Source of the DNA: Protula sp. h YS-2021 | Lineage: Eukaryota; Annelida; Polychaeta; Sabellida; Serpulidae | Reading direction: 5' to 3' | NCBI GenBank assembly: GCA_949752745.1 | Contig: OX457027.1 | Span: 91,037,720 to 91,101,719 of the forward strand | Length of the DNA: 64,000 bases | Shown: in pieces, positions 9,813-19,950 of the stretch | How positions within the stretch are numbered: the first letter of the stretch is position 1 | Layout: every line of letters begins with the position of its first letter | Program-made: the position numbers and the translations under genes | The notes under the pieces: generated by a model | The model's database searches: none | The model's input: only the letters and a program-made list of their open reading frames with translations | What the model was told of the DNA's origin: nothing

Positions 9813-11039
9813 TTAAATTTAATGTCTGAATAAATATCACAATTTGGTGCACAGGTACAGAAGTGTATCATTCTTCATTTTATTTCATTTATGTAAATAA
9901 TAGAAATAAAACAGAATGGAAATGTCTGTTAAGCGATTTGAATAAAGCTGACACTGCACAATGGGGAAGTATTATTACACCTCATTTTACTGCATTTGTA
10001 CGACGCGATAAGGTGTTTCCGTATGACCACTTTCTTTCGCAATCTAATCTGAGATGGTTAGGACACGAGGAGTAAATGTGACAGAGGCATTCTGTAACAT
10101 GTTTTTCAGACATTCATTTTAAATTGTATGTGTTCATATATGCTTTGAACTTATATATAACGCATACGCTATGATAGCTCACAGTATCTACAGTGGCAAC
10201 CTGTTAATAGATTCGCTGAGAACAGTGAGTGAGCAAATATTATGCGTATGTGCTTTGTGCAAGTTTGCCGTTAGGCTGAACAGCAAATCTCAGCGCAGAT
10301 GTTTCCACGTTTGAGTGGAATAATACTTGCTATTGAGTTCACATCACAAATGAGCGAAACTTACAAATATTTGGTTTGCCACCTATCGGCTTTTAATACT
10401 TTATTGTTTATTTATTATTGTTTTAGTTATAAAAGATGTTTAATTCATTTGTACGTGCGAGTTCTATTCTTTATTTATTCTGGGATTCTACTTGACTGTC
10501 CAAGAAAGAAATTCGCTAAAATATTAAGTAATCTTCAGGTCATCTCTCCGGCAAAATTCTCTTGTGGTATCGGGGTAACACAGTATATGTATGAAGTGAA
10601 TTTTCAAGAATAGATTAAAAACAGGCGAAAAAAGACTGGAACGCTTCTGAACATCCCCTACTTTATGTTCTGATTTTTCTCAATTTTCCAGCAAGCAGTC
10701 ATGGATTGCATTTTCTTTGAGCGATAACATGATTACGTCCTTTTTGTGATTCGGACATCTTTGCGAGGTGGGTTTTTCGGTGTCTACACAAATCGTCGAT
10801 TTTGGATATCTATTCAACGTTGCACCAAAGACATTAAATGAGCGTCGCAGGAAGTGGAGTTTTTTGGCAACCACAAAGCAGCGTCACTTGTGCTCTATTA
10901 TTCAATACTCTCCAATTTTTGTTGAAACTTATTTTATTCTCTGCCTAGTTACGACACCAACTCTAAATTCACATAAAACACTTTTAAACTAAATTATATG
11001 ATGTACAATTATCTATATGGCAAAAGTATTTTGAATTAT

Positions 11040-11345
11040 CTTTGGCACCCAAAACAAACTTTGCTACGTGTTCTACCGTTTGCCAATCGATGTTTTTGTT
11101 GTTGTTGGAGGGTGTTATGATTTTAAATTTTGGTCTATTTATTTTCATATGCCAATTTTGCACGCGTCTTCTAGTTCTTCTGTCGATAGTTTTAGCTTTT
11201 CGAACATAGTTAGAGTAGTGTTATGTTATCTTCGTATCTAATATCTAAGGAAAAGTAGCGCTGGGGTAGAACGTGTTATCTAGTAATTTTAGTTCTGTCA
11301 TCACAAACTCCAGGACGATATTAAACAGGATTGGTGACAGGAGAC
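11040..11345 (-). pseudogene. LINE reverse transcriptase fragment (unit B)
   Basis: The minus frame reads CLLSPILFNIVLEFVMTELK and then LLDNTFYPSATF, the same RT segment as in unit A with small differences. It runs into a (CA)n microsatellite at about 11343-11362. It is truncated on both sides. Confidence 0.6.
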
Positions 11346-11946
11346 ACACACACACACACACGCATTCACACAGGTATATTTGTGTATACTCGCAACGCAG
11401 AAACAACCCAGTCTCTAGAGTTCGTTGATGCACACAGTGGCCAAGACTGAAAACAACAACTGTACTCATTTTAATTTATTGTTAGAAAACCTGTTAGAAT
11501 ATCAGAAAACAGTACGTAATAATCTGCCTTTTTCATTTTTGAACTTAAATAATAATGAGTTTTAATAGTTTTACAATAAACATTTAAACTTTATCAAAAT
11601 GTTATAGTTAGTTCTCATGTCATAGTTCTTCTCAGTTTTATAGAGTTATCATTTAGTTGCAAAACACGAAAAGGCTTGTAATTTGTTTGAAGTATGTTTG
11701 AAAACAACATGTTTTCTTTTGCAAAGCTGTAGTAACAGAAATTGTGCGAAAACTTATGACTGTAAAGAATAGAAAGCTAAACATAATCGTTAGTCTATTC
11801 CACATTCTCTGTCGGACCGGTTAAAAACTGTTAGTTCCTTGCATTTGTAATAACCGTTATTTCTTTCATAAATAAAATGAATTCTTGAGACTTCACAACA
11901 AGACTTGTTCTTGCCCGTGCTTTTTTTTATTCCAGTCAGTTGTGTT

Positions 11947-12240
11947 CTAGTAGCCTTTTTTGTCATTGATGTTTCTGCCCTTGAAGAAACGCCCAGTGCC
12001 TGGAACTCCATAGTAACGAGATGTGCCGGAGCTCGCACCAACTGATTCAGCGATGTTGTTTACATGTTCCTGACGATATGCATTGTTGTAAGGTGCAGCG
12101 ATGCCCTTGTCTGTTCTTGCGAAACCGTAACCATAGTGAGAAGGATGACTCTCGTAATAACTGTCAGCAATGGGAGGATACAGAGATGCTGTTGCCATGA
12201 CAAAACAAGTAAAGAATAATACTGCTGATATCCTGTACAT
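11947..12240 (-). CDS. Small secreted tyrosine-rich peptide, copy B (97 aa)
   Basis: Same length as copy A and a signal peptide of the same form (MYRISAVLFFTCFVMATAS). Eleven residues differ from A: five fall in the first 24 residues, four in the last 11, and only two in the 62-residue core between. There is no cysteine in the mature part. A TATAAATA box lies about 77 bp upstream (12317-12324). Equal length, intact frame and a conserved core suggest both copies are under constraint. Function unknown; a secreted structural or matrix role is a guess from composition. Confidence 0.7.
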   Translation of the reverse strand: MYRISAVLFFTCFVMATASLYPPIADSYYESHPSHYGYGFARTDKGIAAPYNNAYRQEHVNNIAESVGASSGTSRYYGVPGTGRFFKGRNINDKKGY

Positions 12241-12316
12241 GGTGATGAGTGCTGTATTTATGCAAATGCTATTTAAGTACAGCTTGCGAATGGTGATGGT
12301 TTTAGTTTTGTTGCCG

Positions 12317-12324
12317 TATTTATA
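12317..12324 (-). promoter_or_regulatory. TATA box of peptide gene B
   Basis: TATAAATA on the minus strand, 77 bp upstream of the ATG, in the position equivalent to that in copies A and C. Confidence 0.55.
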
Positions 12325-12899
12325 ATGGTTTTGATTTCTTGGCTTGTCATCAAGATTTTATTGCAACACAATGCAAGCCAAATGCCCCCAAGGGTGTAAA
12401 TTCAGACAATTCCAATGCATTATTTAATTAATATCCGCTGCAGTACTGAGATGATAAAAATAGGAGTGGTTATGCAGACATGGTTTGCTTAAAATTCATA
12501 GGTTATGGCATTGTGTATGTGACATAATATTGATAAATATGGCAACTTGTTTTATTCTTGTGCTTGGCAAGTCTGTTGCTGGTATTCTGTGCTGAGTATT
12601 AGTTGATGCCGGGTTTTCGCAGTTTTGCAGATTACATTTTTTATGGAAAGATTAATGGATATACCTTTGACATGGTGAAACATCTGGCACGAATAGACAA
12701 CTATACAGCTTGTTAAACAGTCTAGTATCTCGTTCACACCGACATAATTCTGTTAGACGATTTCATAGTAATAACTGATATATAGTGATGCCTTTGGTAC
12801 TACCTGAATATAATGACATCAACTATTAACTGCCTTCGACAGGGCCGCGACTGTAACTGTTATATAAAGCGGTTTTCGATGTGCATTTTGAAAATTGTA

Positions 12900-14280
12900 G
12901 GCATACAGAAGTATATTATAATATGATAAACTGCTTACTCTGTCACTGTATCAAAATATACACGATCCTAACTTGGAATGCCAACATGGGCAAGTTGACT
13001 TTTAAGATGTGTATATAGAGAGCACAAAATATCACAACAACAAAATAATGGGCGGGGGCGCGAATGTGAAAATAAAGAGTAATGCTGACTCTTCCCCCCT
13101 AGAGAATCAAAATATATATGGATTTGAACAAATTAGAATGATTAATGGAAAATCAGATATATTTATGGAGAATTATGTGTTAACATGCTAATCCAAGAAA
13201 CCCGAGGAAAGGATGTAATTCTTAAGTCAGACAGGGTCTGCGCAGTGTGCCAGTTTCTTTAAGAAAGGGGTTAATTTTCATTTGGTAGTTTTTTACGTTT
13301 TACCCACAAAAGGGGGTTCTTGCAGAATTATATTCGGCGCTTAGTTAACAAAGGGGTATTATTTCTAGCATAGCACTCCGTTTCTAGGGATGATATTAAA
13401 AAGTTATAGATAAGTATGGTAACCAGTTGGTACCTGAAAGCCCCCCCCCCCCCCCACCCCCTGTGGTTAGAAATGCAATTCGCAATTAATGATTGAGTTA
13501 AATTACATGGGCTAAATAAAAAGTTTGAGTGAAAATTTAAACTTTGAAAACAACAAGCTGAATCCACGTCCTAACTCCACGTCTCTAGAATGAAACCAAG
13601 AAAAGAGACAAAAATGAACTTTGTAAAAACATTCAGCCGGCCTCGAGCATATTGTCATTATAGGAAACATTAGACGTAAATCATATTATCTAGAAAAGAA
13701 TGAAAAAATTGTGTTTTGATATTAAGAAAGCAACTAATACGAAAAACATCAGGTAATCAGTGAATTATGTAAATAACGAATTAGAAATCCAAATCAAATA
13801 GTGGATACTGTGGCAAAATGTTTGTGAAAAGCCAGACAGATAAAATGAGGAAATCTACAAAGCTACAAAAATCCGAATCCTGCAGATATGAATATGCTAC
13901 ATAGTAGAATAGAGAAGATGAGTGATAAAGTTATATAAACATAAAACAATATAAATAACCAGGTTCAAACGGCTTCTTCAAATGGTTTGATGTGATATAA
14001 CCAGGTGACAGACCTGCAGTGATATGAATGTATTTCAAAGCTGGTGTTAAGTATCGAGCAGAAAAAAGGAATAATCAGATTCCTTAATCAACAACGTTTT
14101 GGTAAACGATAACTACTAGAGACCAATAAGCATGTTTACAACTTGATAAAAATTGTTTTAACTTCATGTTTAGTAAGACCTATCGAATACTAACACTCTC
14201 ATTAATTATGATATCTTATAAATGTTTTGTTTGTATTTATATTATGTACATATATATTTTGAATATTCAGTGAATAAATT
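12900..14280 (+). mobile_element. Degenerate L1/Tx1-like LINE insertion (unit B)
   Basis: Counterpart of the unit A insertion. The open stretch 13009-13191 (YHNNKIMGGGANVKIKSNAD) corresponds to the A endonuclease segment, with the catalytic-motif residues changed (GGDLN to GGGAN). It contains a C-rich run at 13441-13460. The 3' end has GTGAATAAATTTCAAAAAAG (about 14270-14288). More decayed than the A copy. Confidence 0.55.
13441..13460. repeat. Poly-C tract
   Basis: A run of about 15-20 C interrupted by one A. It is a likely site of length error in assembly. Confidence 0.9.
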
Positions 14281-14357
14281 TCAAAAAAGCTATTTTTATC
14301 ATTCATCTGAAACTGTGCAAACCTGGGTCCTTTTACACAAAGACAAATGACAGTTCA

Positions 14358-14500
14358 CACGACAACATGTAACTGAGGTGCCAAGCAATGACATATCACC
14401 TCAGTTTCTGTAGTAATTTGTTTCTACAGTGCTAAGTAATGACATGCACCATTAGTTGTTCCTTCAACATGTATCTGCGGTGCTTAGAAGTGAAATAAAC
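14358..14500. repeat. 51-bp minisatellite, three copies (unit B)
   Basis: Same repeat as at 8846-8995, with copies starting near 14365, 14412 and 14467. Confidence 0.75.
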
Positions 14501-15440
14501 GTGAAACATCGTTACGTATATTGTTTCTGCATTACGTTCAATGTTGTCACTTAACACTGCAGAAAGTTATCATAAAATCTTACAATGATAGAGTGAAATC
14601 AATACTTTGGACACAGATGTATACATTTGAGCACTTGCTTGAGGGAAAATAAATGTCGCAACTGACGTTATGCGATGCTATATATGAGTGTAACAATTCA
14701 TGAACAATGAACCAAATCTTGCGTTGAACGATTTAAATGTAATGTCTTGATAAATATCTCAATTGGTTTACAGGTACAGAAATGCCTCATTCTTCATTCA
14801 CATTTTACTTCATTTTTTTTCAAATAAAAGAAAAACAACAAGCAATTCTTCAGACATTCATTTAAATATATGCCAAAACGCACATTGAATTTTAGCCTTT
14901 TAAACTCATATATAAGCATACACTCATAGTATCTACAGCGTCAGCCTATTGGTCAATTCAGTGAGGACAGTGAGTGAGCAAATATTGTGCGTTTGTGCTT
15001 TGTGTAAGTTTGCTGTCAGGCTGAACAGCAAATCATTGAGACAAGATATGTATGAAGTGAATTTTCACGAATAAATAAATAAAGAAACAGGCGAAAAAAC
15101 TAGTTTTCAAGCAACTAGTCATGGCTTATATTTACTTTGAGCGATAACATGATTAGGTACTTTTTGTGATCCGGACATCTTTGCGAGGAGGATTTTTGGC
15201 GTCCTCACAAATCGCCGATTTCTCATATCTATTCATTAATTAAGCGTTGTAGAAAGTGGGGTTTTCGGCAACTACAAAGCAACGTCACGCTCCATTATTT
15301 AATAATCTCCAAACTTTGTTTGAAAGTTTTTATTCTCTGCCAAGTTACGACACTGAGTTAAAATTCATATAAAATCCTTTTAAAACTAAATTATATGATG
15401 CCAAATTATCTATTTGGCTAAAATATTTTCGATTATCCTT

Positions 15441-16030
15441 CCCACTCCACCATATACAGAGACATTATAATTGTCTAGAATATAATACTGTCTAGCTTTT
15501 GGCATACTTTTTTAATATACAGTCCTAATTATGATGGGCCAATCAGTAGGGCACGAGTCGTCTTTCTCGTATTTTTATCGGTGGGAAAAGATTTAAGGGA
15601 AAGTCTGTGCAGTCTGCTACAATGAAACTGCGACTCTGGGCCGCCAGTGCATTTTATTTGAAGCTACCCTCTCCATTGGGGCCGTTGAAAATAATAGCAG
15701 TAGCTCCGTCTAAAAGTAAAACAACTACCTCATTTCGAGCACTGGAAACCAATGCTGACCACATTAACATTTACATTAAGAAAATTACTGTTCAGTTTAC
15801 AATAGGTGAGCTTATAAATAAACAGTCATACAGCACTTCAATGAATAAGCGCTGTTGAAAAACCCAGTCAAAGGATTTCAGGCTAACTTTATGCCCAAAA
15901 CCAGGCTATAGATATATTCTGACAACATCTTAACTTCCTAGACTCGTCTCACTACCATTAACATTGCTTTTTGATGTGTGACGGGCAACACTATAAACAG
16001 AGACTGTGCTCTTGTTAATTTATTGTGAAA
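15441..16030. other. Spacer between units B and C, unassigned
   Basis: It holds an 83-codon open frame (15607-15858, MQSATMKLRLWAASAFYLKL at the start) with no recognised family. Not enough to call a gene. Confidence 0.3.
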
Positions 16031-16044
16031 AATGAGGAAACAGG

Positions 16045-16460
16045 GCAATACCCGCGGATACTTTATCCGCGCGGACTTTACCCTGGCGGACTTTACCCGG
16101 GGTAGAACTTTATCCCTTGGGGACTTTACCCGACCAAGGAATTTACTTGTGGTTGGACAGAAGACTGATTTCAGTGACTATTTTTTACTTCGGCCAATGA
16201 TGATATATACATAATTATACGTTGAACAACTGACTCTTTGTGAAAGGACGATTTTATGAATATCTGAACGAGGGTTTCCGCATTGGTTCCTTGCTACATG
16301 ATTTGCATGTTTAAGTTTCAAACATAAAACATTGTGGAGAATCTGTATTTTTGTTTCGTTTAGTATAGCCACAGATAATTGTCCTATCAACTGTGAATAC
16401 CTAGGTTGGATTAAGTTCCCGTGCGTAAAGTCGTACCGTGGGAAAAGTCCTGGACTCGAA
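16045..16460. mobile_element. Possible MITE with sub-repeat ends
   Basis: At 16060-16135 the word GGACTTTACCC (or a close variant) recurs four or five times. At about 16405-16455 the inverse complement of similar words occurs (GGACTTTTCCC, CGACTTTACG, GGGAACTTAATCC on the minus strand). This gives degenerate inverted ends made of short repeats around about 270 bp. The element sits between units B and C. No target duplication was fixed. Confidence 0.35.
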
Positions 16461-16917
16461 AAATGCTGTCAAAATATCTCAAAACAGCTATCTCTACAGC
16501 GTTTTTAAACGGAAATGATATTTAGTTTTAGAACTAATATTTAGTTATTTTATAAATAAATTTACAGTTTTTACGTTCCTGTTATTCTCGTTTTATGGAC
16601 TTGATATATAATTTATTTGCACAAAATACGAAAACGGTTGCAATATTATTTTCTTATGTTCAACTACCAATATGTTTTCTTTTGCAAAAATGTAAAAAAG
16701 ATATTTTTTTAAAACTAAGAAAACATAGCAAAGTTCAAACTGCTGATATCATTCATATTCTCTGCACGAGCTGTATATAGCTCTTCATTTCCTACAGCTG
16801 TAATATTAACCGTTAATTGTTTCATAAATAAAATAAGTTATTGCTTCGTCTAGGGCAATCCTTGTTCTTGTCTTTGCTTATTTTTATTGCACTTAATCGT
16901 GAAAGTTGGTTATGTTT

Positions 16918-17165
16918 CTAACCAGAGTAACTTCTTTCGCCTTTGATATTACTGCCGTTGAAGAAGCGCCGAGTGCCTCTAACTCAACGGTAATGGGAGG
17001 TACCGGAGCTCGCACCGACTGATTCATCGATGTTGGTTACGAGTTACTGGCGATATGCGTTGTTGTAAAGTGCAACGGTGGCATTGTCTTTCTGGTGAAA
17101 CCGTAGCCATAGCGAGGAAGGTGACTTTCGTAATAACTGTCAACATTGCGTAGAAATGGACATGT
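16918..17165 (-). pseudogene. Secreted tyrosine-rich peptide, copy C, frameshifted
   Basis: On the minus strand the pieces DSYYESHLPRYGYGF, ALYNNAYRQ, ESVGASSGTSHY and RRFFNGSNIKG align with copies A and B but lie in two frames, separated by a small indel near 17090, with a stop just after NNAYRQ. The region coding for the signal peptide is not preserved. TATAAATA remains at 17251-17258. It is a decayed copy; an alternative frame stays open in parts but lacks the family motifs. Confidence 0.75.
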
Positions 17166-17708
17166 TGTTGCATGTAGTGTATTTGTATTTTACAGAAAAT
17201 GTTTTGGAACACAGTTTGGTTAAACGATGATGATAGTTTTTATTTTGCGGTATTTATAGTGCTTTTGATTTCTTGGCTCGTCATCATGGTTTTGAAGTAA
17301 TACAATCAATGAATGGCAAATGGCCCGAAATAATGGCAAATATCTTAGTTAATATATACACTAGCGCCAAAACGGGAGTGGTACTGTAGACATAGTGTGC
17401 TTAAAGTTCATGGGGTATGGCATGGTGCGTATGCAACACATGTGTCAATATGGCGGCTAATTTGTTTTCGCTGTTTTGATCTTGTACTTGGCAACTCTGT
17501 TACTGATATTCTATACTAAATATTTTGCATTCGTGTGATTGGGCTCACAATTTCTCGCATAACTTAAATGCATTGATGATCTCGCTACTACATAGCTTTA
17601 GGAAAATGATGTTAATCATAACTGTCTTGTACTGTGTTGCGGCTATCACTGCTGTGTTAAACTTTTTGTCGTTCATATTAAGAGCTAACAAACATCAACA
17701 CTTTTTCA

Positions 17709-17930
17709 GAATGACATATTGCATCATTTTATACAACAATATGTATCTGCGGTGCTGCGCAATGACATGTCTCATTATTTTCTAAAACAGCGTGCATCTG
17801 AGATGCTGAGCAATGATATGTCTAATCAGTTTTTAGGTAAAATATATCTGCGACGTATGAGCGATGACATGTCTCATCTGTTTCTTTTTTCAGCAACATG
17901 TATCTGGAATGCTAAACAATGACACATCTG
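17709..17930. repeat. 51-bp minisatellite, four copies (unit C)
   Basis: ATATGTATCTGCGGTGCTGC and variants recur every 50-55 bp. The open frames here (17525-17785, 17719-17922) are products of the repeat. Confidence 0.8.
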
Positions 17931-18204
17931 AGCCGTTTGTAGTGATAACATTACGGGCAAATGTTGTTAATTTATCATACGATAAGCTGTTTGCCTATCT
18001 AGAAATCAGCATATAATAACATTTAAGAAAATAATAGTGCTATTTTATAATGATGCTTCATAACGTAATGATATAAGCTTTATAAACAATAACGTTTAAT
18101 AGTTTTAAAATTAATCACCATGTGTTATGAAAGTGAAGTTTTTCTATTTTTAGAGTGTATAATTTGACACAATAGCAAATAGTTTTGCACAACTTGTATT
18201 CCAG

Positions 18205-18500
18205 ATAGCAATGGTTCTTTCTGTTCATTAGCTCATTTCACAACATCCTGTTGACTGTTTCATGGGTTCTTTTACCATGCCGTGATGTTATCTTTTGTGA
18301 TCTCATTTCAGCAGGGCCTTGTCTTTGTATTATGAGCTCCTATCAGTACGGCCACGTATTTTCTGTTGCTGTATTAACTTGTTTGACTTCATTTCACTAC
18401 AGTCCTTGTTTTGTGGACTCTTATTGCTGTGATCTGATAATGGTTAGTGAAATCATATTCTAGTTGTGCCTTTGTAAAATTATGGCCTCATATCAATATG
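18205..18500. repeat. Short tandem array of GAGCTCATTTCA-type units
   Basis: Units start with GCTCATTTCACAACA, GATCTCATTTCAGCAGGGCC, GAGCTCCTATCAGTACGGCC and GACTTCATTTCACTACAG, spaced about 32-55 bp apart. The array is homologous to the one at 30205-30510, including non-repeat-like details such as TGTTGAC(C/T)GTT(G/T)CATG. Confidence 0.7.
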
Positions 18501-18537
18501 GATTAGTAATGCGTCGTGTTTTGTTTTGTTTTATGAG

Positions 18538-18588
18538 CTGTTGTCACGACATAGGAGTAACGAAGAGAATGACTGAAATCCTATACAA
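18538..18588 (-). pseudogene. Secreted-peptide copy D: signal-peptide relic only
   Basis: TTGTCACGACATAGGAGTAA and the following bases, ending TATACAAG, align with the reverse complement of the signal-peptide codons of copy A. The position of the ATG has become TTG on the minus strand (CAT to CAA on the plus). There is no trace of the mature peptide next to it. Confidence 0.6.
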
Positions 18589-19149
18589 GTACGTTATAGG
18601 ATGTTTCTAAAATGTAGTTTAGTTAAACAGCGATAATGGTTTTAGTATTGTTGTAATATTTATGGTGCTTTTGATTTTTGGCTTGTTACCAGGTTTTAAG
18701 GCAGCGCATTAAATGCCAAATAATCCGCAGGTGTTAATTCTAACATGGCAATTAATTGAAATAATGACAAATAGGCTATTAACTATCTACAGCGCAGAAG
18801 GTAAGATCGGTGATGTAGACATGATAAGGTTAAATTGTGCATTGTGTGTGTGTACCAAATATGGCAGTATGAGTCAATATAACAGCTAACTTGTGTTGTT
18901 TTATCTTGATCTTTTGTTTGGTATTCTGCACCAATTACTATATTTGGCTTGTTTATGATTCCACATTTTAATGTTACAATCTTTTATATAGAAGGACTTA
19001 TCGAACATGTGATAAAAATATACCCTTAATAGACCGTTTTAAAGCTCTTGAAACCGCTTAGTTTACACCCATTCTTTTAGCCAGTGTAATGGTTATAACT
19101 TAAATATAGTAATTAACTTGTCATTGTCATTCATCTAAATCAGTACAAA

Positions 19150-19690
19150 CCTGAGTCTTTTATACAATGCCATGTCTCATTACTTAGAAAAGTAACACTT
19201 GTTGAGTAATGGTATGTCTTCTCTGTTTATCAGCTACATGTAACTATGGTTCTGAGCAATACCATGTCTTCTCAGTTGATACAATATGTGCCTTCGGTGC
19301 TAAGCAATGACCTGTGTTCTCAATGCATTAAAAATGTACACTTTCGGTGCTGGGCAATCTTTTGAGTTCATACACCAACACTAGCAGTAATGTTAACCAC
19401 TGATCAATTCCACCGCGATGCGGGCAATGACGTCCCTCCATTTTCTGTCGCAACATGTAGCTGCGGTGTTGAACAATGACATATCTCAACATCTTCTGCA
19501 GCAACTTGTAGCTGTGGTGTTGAACAATGACATGTCTCAACATTTGCGGCAAAGTGTAGCTGCGGTGTTCAATGACAATGACATGTCTCACGATTTTCTG
19601 GCACAACATGCAGCTGCGATGTTGAACAATGACACAAGTAATCATTTGCTACCACAATATGTACGTACGGTGCGTAACAATGACATTAAA
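19150..19690. repeat. 51-bp minisatellite, about ten copies (unit D)
   Basis: Units such as ACATGTAGCTGCGGTGTTGA followed by ACAATGACATGTCTCA recur every 51-55 bp, interrupted at about 19357-19418. The open frames 19418-19711 and 19328-19645 are translations of the repeat (VAAVLNNDMSQHL-like units) and are not counted as genes. Confidence 0.85.
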
Positions 19691-19950
19691 CATAGAACAG
19701 CCTGGAGTTAATACAGTATGGAAACATACCTTTTGTTAGAACTTGTAAATCTCATCAAACTTTTCTATTTGAGTACTTGCTAGGAGGATTATAAGTGTCG
19801 CCACTGGTATAATGCAATGCGGTATATCAGTCGAACAACTCATGAACAGTCATTCAAATCACGTCTACAACGATATGAATGCAATGTCTGAGCAATTATC
19901 ATATTTCCTGTACGGGGACATAGATGTGTCATTTCTTTTATAAAGCTTAC

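Larger units (their letters stand above)
5286..11035. repeat. Tandem unit A of the secreted-peptide locus
   Basis: From about 5510 onward the order of blocks repeats in unit B (11040-15440): a minus-strand RT fragment, the peptide gene, its promoter, a plus-strand LINE insertion, a 51-bp minisatellite, and a tail starting near 10680. A is longer than B because it has a 583-bp TTAA-flanked insertion, blocks of about 180 bp near 9900-10080 and 300 bp near 10300-10600 absent from B, and extra sequence at 5795-6140. The exact outer boundary is uncertain. The stretch 10076-10990 holds no supported gene. Confidence 0.8.
11040..15440. repeat. Tandem unit B of the secreted-peptide locus
   Basis: It is collinear with unit A from the RT fragment (11040) through the peptide gene, LINE insertion (about 12900-14280) and minisatellite (14358-14500) to a tail at 15120-15440 that matches 10680-11030. 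The A/B junction near 11035 joins the A tail directly to the B RT fragment, so the two are head-to-tail. No other gene is supported in 12740-15440. Confidence 0.8.
16465..18535. repeat. Tandem unit C of the secreted-peptide locus
   Basis: From about 16480 the sequence follows the 3' flank of gene A (6280-6640), then the gene copy, TATA box, gene-distal block and minisatellite. It lacks the LINE insertion of A and B: the block ending near 17660 passes directly to the minisatellite at 17709. It is clearly more diverged than A and B are from each other. Confidence 0.7.
18536..19950. repeat. Tandem unit D of the secreted-peptide locus
   Basis: It starts with the signal-peptide relic and continues with a degenerate TATA box, the gene-distal block, the largest minisatellite array (19150-19690) and the same closing segment as in A (GAGTACTTGCT at about 19770, then TCATGAACAGTCATTCAAATC). 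The rest of the peptide gene is missing, replaced on that side by the 18205-18500 array. Confidence 0.65.

Noticed and set aside
19328..19711. Two overlapping frames of about 100 codons as repeat-protein genes
   Set aside because: Both are translations of the 51-bp minisatellite on opposite strands; the same DNA is non-coding in units A and B.
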